A stretch of DNA of 45,034 bases from Deltaproteobacteria bacterium (GCA_003135135.1 PLDK01000049.1:170331-215364), one strand, 5' to 3'. Numbered from the stretch's first letter, positions 24,271 through 32,613 are shown. Program-made: numbers and translations. The notes: generated by a model not told the origin, from the letters alone.

Positions 24271-26094
24271 GTGCTCAAGATTGCCGTTTGCATCAAGCAG
24301 ATACCGCTCGTCGAGGAAGCCAACTTCGACGCCGCGACCAGGACCATCAAGCGCGACGGTCCCAATGTGATCAGCGCCTTCGATCTGCGCGCGATCTCGC
24401 TCGCCGTCGAGCTGAAAAATCGCCACGGCGCCGAGACTACCGTCGTCACGATGGGGCCGCCGCAGGCGCGCGACGCGCTGGTCGATGCGCTCGCGATGGA
24501 AATGGACCGCGCGGTGCACCTGGAAGACCGCGTGTTCGCGGGAGCGGACACGCTCGCAACGGCGCGTGCGCTCGCGCTTTGGCTGGCGCGCGGAAACTTC
24601 GATCTCATCCTGCTCGGCAAGTATTCGCTCGATGCGGAGACGGGGCAGGTCGGCCCCGAGATCGCGCAACTAATCGGCGCCGCGCAGATAACCGGCGCGC
24701 GAAAACTGGAAATCGACGGACGCACAATTCGCGCCGAGCGCGAAAGCGACGAAGGATTCGAGGAAATCGAGGCCGCGATGCCCGCGGTCATCACCTGCGC
24801 CGAGCGCATCGCACCGCCCATCAAGCTGAAGCCGGGTGCTTCCCAGCAGGCGAAGACCAGGCCGATCCAATCCGTGCGCGCGGCCGAGCTCGGCGCCGAT
24901 CCGAAAGAATTCGGACTCGCGGGTTCGCCGACATGGGTGAATGAGGTTCGCGCCGTCGCGACGCCGAAGACCGAATGCAAGTTTATCGACTCGACCGACG
25001 CCGAACGCGCCGCGACCGAGGTGATCTCGGCGCTCGAAACAATCGGCGCGCTCAACCCGCGCGCGCACGTTCGCCGTTCGATCGGATCGGCGCGGCGTGC
25101 GAGCAGTCGCAGCCGTGACTTGTGGATCGTGTGCGAGACCGACCTTGAAGGCCGCGTCACGCGCGGCACGCTCGAGATGCTTTCGCGCGGCGACGAACTC
25201 GCGTCGCGACTCGGCGGCGCGCTCGTCGCGGTGGGATTTGGCGGCGCAATCGCGCGACACGCGGGGTGCCTTGCGAGTTTCGGCGCCGACCAGGTGCTGA
25301 TCGTCGAGCATCCTGCGCTGGCTTCCTACACCCCCGAGGCGGCGGCCGAGGCTGTTGCGAAACTCGTCTTGACGCACGCGCCGTGGGGAATTTTGATCGG
25401 CGCGACCGAGCGCGGGCGCGACTGGGGACCCCGGCTGGCCGCGCGCTTGAGCCTGGGGCTTACCGGCGATGCGATCGATATCGAGCTCGACTCGGAGCAT
25501 AGGATGGTCGCGCTCAAGCCGGCTTTCGGCGGCAACATCGTCGCGTCGATCTACTCGAAAACGTTTCCACAGATGGCGACGGTGCGGCCGGGCGTGCTCG
25601 AACTCGCGGCGCCATCGGAAACCAGGGATGCCGAGATTCGGATCGCGCGTCCTGAGCTGAGCCCGCCGAAAAGCCGGCTCATCAAGGCGCACTCGATCCT
25701 CGACGCTACCATTGCGCCGCTCGAGGGCGCCGAAGTTGTCGTTGGCATCGGCACGGGAATCGGCGGCCCTGACGGGGTCGCGAAAGCCGCCGCGTTTGCG
25801 CGAGTGCTCGGCGCCGCGATGTGCGCGACGCGGCGCGTGACGGACAATGGATGGGTGCCGCGGCAATTGCAGGTCGGGTTAACCGGCAAATCGATCGATC
25901 CGCGCCTGTATATTGCGATTGGAGTGCGCGGCGCGTCCAATCATACCTGCGGTCTCAAGCGCGCGGATACCATCGTCGCGATCAACAACGATGCCGACGC
26001 GCCGATCTTCGAGCGCGCGAATATAGGGTTGGTCGCCGATTGGGAGACCCTCCTGCCCGCTTTGCAGGATGCCTTCCGGCGGCGTCTTCAATGA
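24271..26094 (+). CDS. Fused electron transfer flavoprotein (EtfB-EtfA)
   Basis: The 607-residue protein joins an EtfB domain (about 1-260; MLKIAVCIKQIP, AETTVVTMGPPQA, GKYSLDAETGQVGPEIA) to an EtfA domain (about 280-607). The C-terminal FAD site reads QVGLTGKSIDPRLYIAIGVRG, then ANIGLVADW. It transfers electrons from flavin dehydrogenases to a quinone reductase. GTG 24271 has ggggag about 8 bases upstream. The usual EtfA 'SGAIQH' reads 'RGASNH' here. A canonical, separate etfB/etfA pair is at 42222-43982, so this is a second, divergent ETF with a possibly different partner. Confidence 0.92.
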   Translation: MLKIAVCIKQIPLVEEANFDAATRTIKRDGPNVISAFDLRAISLAVELKNRHGAETTVVTMGPPQARDALVDALAMEMDRAVHLEDRVFAGADTLATARALALWLARGNFDLILLGKYSLDAETGQVGPEIAQLIGAAQITGARKLEIDGRTIRAERESDEGFEEIEAAMPAVITCAERIAPPIKLKPGASQQAKTRPIQSVRAAELGADPKEFGLAGSPTWVNEVRAVATPKTECKFIDSTDAERAATEVISALETIGALNPRAHVRRSIGSARRASSRSRDLWIVCETDLEGRVTRGTLEMLSRGDELASRLGGALVAVGFGGAIARHAGCLASFGADQVLIVEHPALASYTPEAAAEAVAKLVLTHAPWGILIGATERGRDWGPRLAARLSLGLTGDAIDIELDSEHRMVALKPAFGGNIVASIYSKTFPQMATVRPGVLELAAPSETRDAEIRIARPELSPPKSRLIKAHSILDATIAPLEGAEVVVGIGTGIGGPDGVAKAAAFARVLGAAMCATRRVTDNGWVPRQLQVGLTGKSIDPRLYIAIGVRGASNHTCGLKRADTIVAINNDADAPIFERANIGLVADWETLLPALQDAFRRRLQ

Positions 26095-26104
26095 GCGACG
26101 ACAA

Positions 26105-27178
26105 TTACGCGCGGATTTCGTAGAGCGCAAAAAACATATCGTCGATCGGAAGGCGGCGAAAGTGCTTGAATCCCGCCGCCGCGACCAGCTCGCGCGCCTT
26201 CGCCTCGCCCATGCACGCGCCGATCCCCGCCCCGCCGTGCGCGAGCGACGTCGTCATGCAGTACAGCGTGCTTATCGAGTACATCAGCCGCCCCATCGGA
26301 CCGATGTTGTCTTCGAGATTCGACGACACGTTCACCTCGACCATCAGGTAGGTGCCGTCGGGTTTGAGCGCGGCTCGAATCGATTTCAGCAGCGCGTCCG
26401 GATGGACAGAATCATGCACCACGTCGAAGGTCGAGATGAAATCGAACTGTGCGGCCGGCAGCCTGCTACAATCAACGAGGTCAAACTTGATTCTGTCCCC
26501 CAGACCGGCGGCTTTCGCGTTTGCTCGCGCGCGCTCCACCGAGCTGAGATGCGCATCGAAGCCGAAAACCTGGGCCTTGGGAAATGCGGACGCGATCGCG
26601 ATCGCCGCGCGGCCGCTCCCACAGCCGACGTCCAGCGACGAGCCGCCTTCGGTCAGCTTCGCGACCACTTGTGGCATCGCCGGCAGCCATTTTTGAATCA
26701 ACTGATGCCGGTATGCCGAGGCTGACGAGCGTTCCATCGCCTCCCACGTCTCGGGCGGATACTCGCTCTGCGCTACGCCGCCCCCGTTCTTGAACGACTC
26801 CATCACCTTCGGCGCGATCGACACTTGAGGGACGATCATTTCGATGAAGCCGCCGGCGAAAAACGGCGAGTCGTCGCGCGCCAGCACCATCGCATGCTCG
26901 GCCGGCATCGCGTAGGTCTTTGCCGAGGCATCGTAATTCACGTATCCGGCGGCCGTCATCGCGCTCAGCCATTCGCGCAGATAGCGCTCGTTGAGGCCAG
27001 TCCGATCCGCAAGCGCGGCGCTGGTGACGGCGCCCGCTTGCGCCAGCGCGCTGAAGATTCCCAGCCGATCGCCGATATAGGTCAGCGCACCGAGCATCGC
27101 GGCGCCGATATCAATCGATACCTGCATCGAGAATTGCTTGATCTTGTCCCAATCGAGCTGCTGTTTTTCCCCGGCCAT
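26105..27178 (-). CDS. SAM-dependent methyltransferase with winged-helix N-domain
   Basis: The 357-residue protein has an N-terminal winged-helix/dimerisation region (about 25-95; ALADRTGLNERYLREWLSAM) and a Rossmann methyltransferase core with LDVGCGSG. The layout resembles O-methyltransferase or rRNA-type small-molecule methylases. Substrate is unknown. ggaggga upstream supports ATG 27178. It is convergent with the ETF fusion, with 10 bases between the stops. Confidence 0.85.
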   Translation of the reverse strand: MAGEKQQLDWDKIKQFSMQVSIDIGAAMLGALTYIGDRLGIFSALAQAGAVTSAALADRTGLNERYLREWLSAMTAAGYVNYDASAKTYAMPAEHAMVLARDDSPFFAGGFIEMIVPQVSIAPKVMESFKNGGGVAQSEYPPETWEAMERSSASAYRHQLIQKWLPAMPQVVAKLTEGGSSLDVGCGSGRAAIAIASAFPKAQVFGFDAHLSSVERARANAKAAGLGDRIKFDLVDCSRLPAAQFDFISTFDVVHDSVHPDALLKSIRAALKPDGTYLMVEVNVSSNLEDNIGPMGRLMYSISTLYCMTTSLAHGGAGIGACMGEAKARELVAAAGFKHFRRLPIDDMFFALYEIRA

Positions 27179-27257
27179 CGTTTCCCTCCGTACACGCGCA
27201 GTATCTATCGATTCCGCCCTCCCCCGCTAGCCTTCCGCACTTGGGCGTCTGACCCTG

Positions 27258-29594
27258 CTACTTTTCGGGCTCTGTGCTCGGCTCTTCGGACTTGCTTTGC
27301 GGGGCGGCGAACATCGAGAGCTGAGCCGGGTTGCCCTCGCCTTCCACGGCGGGCGCGAACAGACCGGGCCGCTCGACGAATACCTGGAATTTTTCAAAAA
27401 GGTCGGCAAGCTTGGCCTGGTAGTACTCGACGTTTTCGTCGGGATTGTCCGGGTCGTACTCCGCCGCCATCTTCGCGAACGCATTCACCGCCGCACGCGC
27501 GCCGCGCCCGGTGACGTAGTATGAAATTTGATCGCCAGGCAGGTAGGGCCGCTCGGCCTTGAGCGCAAGCTCGTAGGCCGCCGCCGGATTGCGGCTGTTG
27601 TCGCCGATCTTGTTGCGATAAGTGTCGAGCGAATCTTGTAGCGTCTCGGTCTTCATCAGGTCGGCGATTCCTATTTCGTGGCGGGCCAGGCGCGCGCGAT
27701 AGTCGCCGTGGAGTTTCGGAATTTCGCCGCGTCGATCCTCCAGCAGTATGCGGAACATCTCCGCCATGAAGCGGCGCTGAAAGCGTTCGAGTCCCCGCGA
27801 GCGCAGCCCCGAGCCGCGAATCGTCATCTTCCCGGTCTCGTCCATCAGGACGTAATTTTTCATTTTGTAGGAGAACATCGCGCGGTAACGGCCGTCGATC
27901 TCCAGCCGTATTCCCTCGGGCATAATCGATCCAACCTGCTCCAGGAGCCTGTCCGCGCCTTTCTCGCTCGCAGCGTCGGGTGGCGGCACGAAATAGATTC
28001 CGTCGGTATCGACCTCGATAACCTGCGCGCCGTGCTCCTCGAGTTTCGCCACTGCGCGCTGAATCAGATCGCGTCCGCGCTTGGTTACCGCGTTGGCCGC
28101 GCCGAAGTCATTGAAATGGCCGAGCGAAAAACCCAGGTAGCCGTAAAATGAATTGATGAGAATCTTGAACGTCTGCTGGAGCGCGTCGGCGTTGCGCCGC
28201 TCGCCGCCCTTGAGTTCGCGCGCGAGCGCCTTGGCCTGCACCCGGAAGCTGCGCAGATCGCCAAGCATCTTGAGGAACACGCCGAGGCGGTCAGCAGCCG
28301 GCGCATGCCGATATTGCAGCATCAACGACGGATACAGCGACGTCACGTCACAGTGAAGGACGCCGTGGGCGACACCGCATCGGCGAACCTCCGTATAACC
28401 GCCCGCGACCGGCGTAGGCGGGGAAGGCTCGGGAATGGAATGCCCGGCAGCCAGGTAGGCGCGCATCATGAGCGCGTCAATCTTGGTCGCGTTCCCGCGC
28501 AGCACCGCGCTCTGGTACGAGTACGGGAATATCTGCGCTTGCACGAAGTAACTGGGAGAGAGGGTCTCGGCCAGCGCGCGCGTCTCGCGGGCATCATCGA
28601 GTGCGTACTCGTAGAGCTTTTCCGGTTCGTGTTCGAAGTAGTGGCTGATTTTCGACGCGTCGATATATACGCGACCCTTGCGCGCCAGCCCGAAGTGTTG
28701 CGCAAGCTGCTTCAGGCCCAGGCTCTCCAGTTCGCGGCTCGAAATATCGTAGTGCTGCGCGAGGATCCACGTATCTATGATGCTGCGGCCCGGGATGTCG
28801 TAGCTGCGGTAGGCGATCGAACGTTCGGCAATTTGCATGCGCGACGGGCGGGCGCGAAGCTCGCCGCCGCCGCGCCCCAGCTTGAGCTTCACCCCGTGGC
28901 GTCGCGCCCGCGTCTCCAGGTATGTGAGATCGAACCGAAACAGATTGTGGCCCTCGACGACGTCGGGATCGCGATCCCGGACAATTCGCACCATCTCCTC
29001 GAGCATCGCGCGCTCGTCCATTTCGGTGCCCCTGAGCAAGCGCTCGAAACCGGTGGAGTCGGTGAGCGAGATCGCGATGACGCGATCGCCCTCGCGCGCC
29101 GCCGACGGAAATTCAAAGCCGGGCGAGATGTAGGTCTCGATATCGAGCTGGAGGCGGCGCAGCTCGCTGAAATCCATCCCGATGAAAAACGTGGTCCCGC
29201 TCAGCATCAGATGCTGCTCGACCGGATCGGCCAGCACCAGGTAGGGCGCGTCGGGCGCGTTAGGCGCCTTGCGGGTCACGTTCCTGAGATGGCGCCTGGC
29301 GGCTTCCAGAGCGTCCAGGGAGCCGAAGGTGACGAGCACCCGGTAACGGAAATCGCCCTCGAGCGCGCGCGTCTCATGGGCGGGGCTGAAACCTTCGAGC
29401 AACGCAATATCCTCGACGAGCGCAAACAGCCGAATCGGCCGGCGCTCGCGCGCAAGCTCGCCCGACAGGCGCCGGTAAACGTCGACCTCGGTCTTCGATG
29501 CGATCTCGACCGCGACCACGCCCGGGTCGGCGGGATCGCCGAACAGCAGGCGGTTGCCGTAAAACTGCGCCGAAATCTCCTGGTAAGTAGTCAT
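27258..29594 (-). CDS. Family B DNA polymerase (Pol II-like)
   Basis: The 778-residue polymerase retains proofreading: exo I DIE (151-153), exo II GHNLFRFD (215-222), exo III Tyr330/Asp334. Polymerase motif A is DVTSLYPS (416-423), motif B KILINSFYGYLG (477-488) and motif C DTDG (529-532). The C-terminus carries QLSMF (758-762), a plausible sliding-clamp-binding peptide, in a low-complexity tail. Length equals E. coli Pol II. A role in DNA-damage repair or replication restart is inferred. No LexA-box-like site was established upstream. Confidence 0.92.
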   Translation of the reverse strand: MTTYQEISAQFYGNRLLFGDPADPGVVAVEIASKTEVDVYRRLSGELARERRPIRLFALVEDIALLEGFSPAHETRALEGDFRYRVLVTFGSLDALEAARRHLRNVTRKAPNAPDAPYLVLADPVEQHLMLSGTTFFIGMDFSELRRLQLDIETYISPGFEFPSAAREGDRVIAISLTDSTGFERLLRGTEMDERAMLEEMVRIVRDRDPDVVEGHNLFRFDLTYLETRARRHGVKLKLGRGGGELRARPSRMQIAERSIAYRSYDIPGRSIIDTWILAQHYDISSRELESLGLKQLAQHFGLARKGRVYIDASKISHYFEHEPEKLYEYALDDARETRALAETLSPSYFVQAQIFPYSYQSAVLRGNATKIDALMMRAYLAAGHSIPEPSPPTPVAGGYTEVRRCGVAHGVLHCDVTSLYPSLMLQYRHAPAADRLGVFLKMLGDLRSFRVQAKALARELKGGERRNADALQQTFKILINSFYGYLGFSLGHFNDFGAANAVTKRGRDLIQRAVAKLEEHGAQVIEVDTDGIYFVPPPDAASEKGADRLLEQVGSIMPEGIRLEIDGRYRAMFSYKMKNYVLMDETGKMTIRGSGLRSRGLERFQRRFMAEMFRILLEDRRGEIPKLHGDYRARLARHEIGIADLMKTETLQDSLDTYRNKIGDNSRNPAAAYELALKAERPYLPGDQISYYVTGRGARAAVNAFAKMAAEYDPDNPDENVEYYQAKLADLFEKFQVFVERPGLFAPAVEGEGNPAQLSMFAAPQSKSEEPSTEPEK

Positions 29595-29654
29595 CGCGTC
29601 CCTAGATTGTGCACCCGCAAGCTCGGGTCAGACAACGCGCCGCCGCGCGTGGAT

Positions 29655-30758
29655 TCAGAACGCGCCGAGGCGCCAGAGGCCAATCAGAAAGATCGCGTAT
29701 GCGGCGGCGCCGATCATCAGCGTCGGAGTTCCGAGTTCCGAGTCGCGCAAGTTGATGTAAAGAATCGCCACCGAAGCAAGCGCGATCGATCCCGCGAGCA
29801 GTTCGGGACTGGTCAGATGCCACGGCGAAAACGCGAGCCCCAGTGCAACCGGGATGCACGACTGGAAGACCATCGCGCCAGTGATGTTGGCGAGCGCGAG
29901 ATGGTCCTTGCCATCCCGAATCCAGACAACAGAGTTGTATTTCTCGGGCAGTTCGGTCGCGAGCGGGCTCAACAGGAGCGAGAGTACGCCGGGATTCAGA
30001 TGCGCATGCACAGCAAACACGACGATCTGATCGACGAACTCGACCGCACCGATCAGAATCGCGAGTACGCCCACGATTACTTGCGCGGCCGTTGCCAATG
30101 CGCGCGGTTCGAGCGGATTGCCGCGCAAAATCGACTCGAAATAGAGTCCGTGCACGAGCTGCACGCCGGCCGCGCGTTTGAGCCGCAGCATCACAACCGC
30201 GTAGCTCGCGTATACTATCAACAACGCGACGGCGAGGACGTGGCGAAGCACCGCGCCCATCTCGACTGTGCCTGCGATCACCAGGCACAAAAAAACCGGA
30301 AAGAAGAATGCGAGATCCCGGCGCGCGTCCTCGCGCACAACTTTCAGCGCAATCCGTCCCCGGCGCCTGCGAAACACGAGCGCCGCAATGCCCATCACGC
30401 ACATCGCCACCGTGGACAGCATCAGCGGTGCGCCGACAATCGCTCCAAGTCCGACCGCGGTATGCGCCGCGGCGGAATCGCGGCCGGTCAACAGCGCGAC
30501 TGCCGGGATGAAGGTCTCCGGCAGGGCAGTTCCGACCGCGGCGAACAGGCTGCCGACGGCGGCCTCGGCAACATGCAATCGATGCCCGGCCCATTCGACG
30601 CCATTGGTAAAAAGTTCCGAGCCTGCGAGGATTATCGCGAAGCTGAGCGCCAGGATTATCGCGTGTATTGCCAAAATTGTGCTGAACGAAGGGGTGCAGC
30701 AGCGTCGAGAATAGAGAGGCCCGCTCGCTATTTCCAGCGCGCACTCATTTCCCAGCAC
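29655..30758 (-). CDS. Cation/Ca2+ exchanger-family membrane protein
   Basis: The 367-residue protein has about ten membrane segments and the two alpha-repeat signatures of the CaCA superfamily: GSLFAAVGTALPET (N-half) and LSPLATELPEKYNSVVW (C-half), each with the key acidic residue. A basic loop (RRRRGRIALK) separates the halves. It probably exchanges Na+ or H+ for Ca2+. The start is uncertain because residues 1-27 look non-conserved. It borders the AT-richer island. Confidence 0.85.
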   Translation of the reverse strand: MLGNECALEIASGPLYSRRCCTPSFSTILAIHAIILALSFAIILAGSELFTNGVEWAGHRLHVAEAAVGSLFAAVGTALPETFIPAVALLTGRDSAAAHTAVGLGAIVGAPLMLSTVAMCVMGIAALVFRRRRGRIALKVVREDARRDLAFFFPVFLCLVIAGTVEMGAVLRHVLAVALLIVYASYAVVMLRLKRAAGVQLVHGLYFESILRGNPLEPRALATAAQVIVGVLAILIGAVEFVDQIVVFAVHAHLNPGVLSLLLSPLATELPEKYNSVVWIRDGKDHLALANITGAMVFQSCIPVALGLAFSPWHLTSPELLAGSIALASVAILYINLRDSELGTPTLMIGAAAYAIFLIGLWRLGAF

Positions 30759-30816
30759 TTCGGTCCGAGTCAGAGGAAAAGATCCGGGAGTATGTACTTA
30801 ACGCAATTCCGCGTTT

Positions 30817-31446
30817 CTAAGGGGGAACAAGGCTGGTGGGTGGATCGTATTCCGTAGGACGGGTTATCGTTGTTCCGTCTTTGTGATTTAGGGTTGCGGG
30901 CAGAAGATTTTTCCGAATTCGACCAACACTGATTACCATGATTGGATTCAAATCGCGTGCATGACCGAATCTTTTCGGTGGAGCCACGACATCAATGTTT
31001 TTGGTATGGTCGTATTTCTTCGCCATATTGACGGCAGGAACAAGATCCGAATCGGCACTGATTACAATTGCTCGATCAAACTGATTGGTAAGTACGTCTT
31101 TGATTAAATGGATGGCAATATTCACATCCGTTTCCTTCTCTTCGTGAGAAGTCCACCGCGCATGGCATTGGTTACATTTTCTCGGTTTTTCCTTAAAACG
31201 ACCCATGATTGTCTGCACGCCAGTGCATTCGAGCGCCCGCACATATTGACGGTGCCGCGCAAACGGCCCCGCCATCCATGTAGCGAACGCAGAGCAATAC
31301 TTTACGGCGATAAGCTGCTCGTTTTCTCGAACCAACGATTGACTCAGCGACCAGAGATTGAGCCATTTGAGGCTTGGGTCATTCAGATCGGCTATCGAAT
31401 GATAGAGATTGAATCCGTCAATCTAGACGATCACGCGTCTGGCCAA
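30817..31446 (-). pseudogene. NYN (PIN-like) domain protein interrupted by amber codon
   Basis: The frame starts at TTG 31446, five bases after a strong ggagggg site (RC of 31452-31458). It reads MARRVIV, then meets TAG (31425-31423), then continues IDGFNLYHSIADLND, the catalytic-Asp start of an NYN domain. It stays open for about 200 codons: KCNQCHARW zinc-like pair, HEEKETDVNIAIHLIKD and VISADSDLVPA. Relatives often have Tyr or Phe at the stop position, and TAC or TAT to TAG is one change. The next usable start, TTG 31335, would omit the catalytic Asp. NYN proteins are RNA- or DNA-nicking nucleases of the LabA/DUF88 kind. Readthrough or a sequencing error are alternatives to a true pseudogene. 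Confidence 0.8.
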
Positions 31447-31458
31447 TTTTTCCCCTCC

Positions 31459-31482
31459 AAAAACAAAAGGGCCGCTCCCTTT
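31459..31482 (-). terminator. Attenuator-like terminator in the NYN leader
   Basis: On the minus strand a 6-bp stem (31482-31477 with 31471-31466, loop of 5) is followed directly by TTGTTTTT and then by the ribosome site of the NYN gene. It lies between the gene's promoter and its start, where termination would block expression. Confidence 0.5.
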
Positions 31483-31498
31483 CGGTTGCGACCCCTAT

Positions 31499-31518
31499 CT
31501 GATGGGCGTACCCATCAG
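31499..31518 (-). promoter_or_regulatory. Perfect leader hairpin with UACG loop
   Basis: ctgatggg/cccatcag, an 8-bp perfect stem with a 4-base loop, lies in the minus-strand leader between promoter and attenuator. A UNCG-type tetraloop on that strand would make it very stable. Confidence 0.55.
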
Positions 31519-31531
31519 GAAGACTCCGCTT

Positions 31532-31560
31532 AACCTAGAGATGGCAACTCGTGTTGTCAA
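31532..31560 (-). promoter_or_regulatory. Promoter for the NYN gene
   Basis: On the minus strand, perfect TTGACA (RC of 31555-31560), a 17-base spacer and TAGGTT (RC of 31532-31537). It is divergent from the promoter at 31672-31701. Confidence 0.5.
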
Positions 31561-31660
31561 GTAGAGGATTCTTGAGCGAATCACGCAGCACAAGACTGAA
31601 CGTAACTTGCGCAAGTCCCGCTAAAGTCCCGCCTTGCTATTGCAGTATTAGCATCCTGAT

Positions 31661-31701
31661 CTGATCGGGGCTTGACAGATCCCGATCAGTATCCGCATAA
31701 T
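31661..31701 (+). promoter_or_regulatory. Strong promoter overlaid by a perfect 9-bp dyad (operator candidate)
   Basis: TTGACA (31672-31677), an 18-base spacer and CATAAT (31696-31701) form a near-consensus promoter. The arms CTGATCGGG (31661-31669) and CCCGATCAG (31681-31689) are perfectly complementary and bracket the -35 box. This geometry suits repressor binding. Confidence 0.6.
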
Positions 31702-31735
31702 GGCTCATGTTAGACGCCCATTAGGAGGTGCCGCT

Positions 31736-32266
31736 ATGGCTGCTATACCGAAAGAGAAAGAGAGTCTCGATGTTTTGCAGGCGCTTCTAGCCGAACATGA
31801 GCGAACATTGTCCATTGGCTTGGAAACAGTTGATCGAGAACGCCCCATCGTCTTTACACTGAAAAATGCGATTGCTGCGCTTAAGGGCGAACGTATATCC
31901 GCTACCTTCGGGTTTAGCTTTACAAATAAGTCGGCAGGAGAACCACTAAACGTGGGAACGTCTGGTTTGGCGATTCAGCCGCTACCGGGCCGGAAGCCTG
32001 AGTTCGCCAACATGACAATCATGAATTCGCTCGAGAAAGTTTTGGCAAAGAGGCAGGGCGAGTTCGTCCATGCGGATCATCTCGTAAAGGAAATCTACGA
32101 GCCGACAGGGGACAACGATGTTTTCTACCGGATCAAGCGAACGCTGGTATCGGAACTCCTCAGGGGAATGAAGAAGGGCCTGTTCGTTCGCGGTCCTGGC
32201 AAGAACACGTTTGGCTCGGGACTAATGGCAAACGGCCACAAAAAAGACGTTAGGCCGACGCTGTAA
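31736..32266 (+). CDS. Hypothetical island protein
   Basis: The 176-residue product starts MAAIPKEKESLDVLQALL, with a predicted N-terminal helix and a C-terminal segment (LVKEIYEPTGDNDVFYRIKR, then TLVSELLRGM) that looks like a winged-helix unit. ATG 31736 has an ideal aggaggt (31723-31729); an in-frame ATG at 31700 lies within the -10 box and is rejected. Base composition is AT-richer than the flanks. It could be a regulator acting at the upstream dyad, but no family is recognised. Confidence 0.7.
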   Translation: MAAIPKEKESLDVLQALLAEHERTLSIGLETVDRERPIVFTLKNAIAALKGERISATFGFSFTNKSAGEPLNVGTSGLAIQPLPGRKPEFANMTIMNSLEKVLAKRQGEFVHADHLVKEIYEPTGDNDVFYRIKRTLVSELLRGMKKGLFVRGPGKNTFGSGLMANGHKKDVRPTL

Positions 32267-32344
32267 CAGGCCGAAAAAACGGCGATTTTGAGGAATCAGT
32301 GCTTTCGAGGTAAAATCAGAATATGAGCAGCGTTCAAATGTAAG

Positions 32345-32377
32345 CAAAAGAAAAAACCCGGCGTGTCACCGCCGGGT
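32345..32377 (-). terminator. Hairpin with T-run on minus strand
   Basis: An 8-bp stem (32356-32363 with 32370-32377) is followed, reading the minus strand, by a T-rich run. No clear minus-strand gene ends here. On the plus strand it has an upstream A-run, then leads to a good ribosome site (ggagg, 32389-32393). Confidence 0.5.
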
Positions 32378-32401
32378 CAACCCAAATTGGAGGCTAGGCC
32401 A

Positions 32402-32551
32402 ATGTTCACCACAGTGAAGTGGTGTGGGCTATTTGTATTATTGCCCCGCCCGCCAAATAAGTCCAGAGCCCCGTGCGCGTATGTGCGGAGGGGTCGTTGC
32501 GAGCGACCCCTCCCAGTGAGAACAACGCGCCCCTGTAGCTCAATTGGATAG
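32402..32551 (+). CDS. Possible 49-residue peptide
   Basis: ATG 32402 stands 8 bases after ggagg and begins MFTTVKWCGLFVLLPRPP, a short hydrophobic stretch. The frame then runs through the 32487-32513 hairpin and into the tRNA at 32529, where it stops. The good start site favours translation, but the run into a tRNA argues against a real gene of this length. Gap 32267-32528 otherwise contains only hairpins. Confidence 0.25.
   Translation: MFTTVKWCGLFVLLPRPPNKSRAPCAYVRRGRCERPLPVRTTRPCSSIG
32487..32513. repeat. Perfect 10-bp stem-loop ahead of the tRNAs
   Basis: ggaggggtcg (32487-32496) pairs perfectly with cgacccctcc (32504-32513) around a 7-base loop. It ends 15 bases before the first tRNA. 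It could be a processing or recombination site; no T-run follows. Confidence 0.65.
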
Positions 32552-32602
32552 AGCGCGCCAGTGGTATGGCGGAGGTTGCGGGTTCGAGTCCCGTCAGGGG
32601 TT
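32529..32602 (+). tRNA. tRNA-like gene, anticodon probably GGT (Thr), abnormal loop
   Basis: Acceptor gcccctg (32529-32535) pairs with caggggt (32595-32601, one G-U). The D-stem gctc/gagc and T-arm gcggg-ttcgagt-cccgt are good. The anticodon stem cgcca/tggcg (32556-32560, 32567-32571) leaves only a 6-base loop, gtggta, one short of the normal seven. T, then GGT, then A can be read as positions 33-37. The variable region is 6 bases. CCA is not encoded in register. The isotype is uncertain because the D-arm resembles Arg tRNAs. Confidence 0.7.
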
Positions 32603-32613
32603 TCCAGTATAAT

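Noticed and set aside
23205-24944. 579-codon plus frame
   Set aside because: Antisense to btuF and out of frame with the ETF fusion; Arg-rich, no domain.
28305-30857. 850-codon open frame on the plus strand
   Set aside because: Antisense shadow of the family B polymerase and exchanger genes; Arg/His/Gln-rich with no domain, while the minus frames carry complete motifs.
31423-31425. Pyrrolysine at the amber codon
   Set aside because: No pyl genes or suppressor tRNA visible here; NYN proteins are not known Pyl proteins. A nonsense change is simpler.
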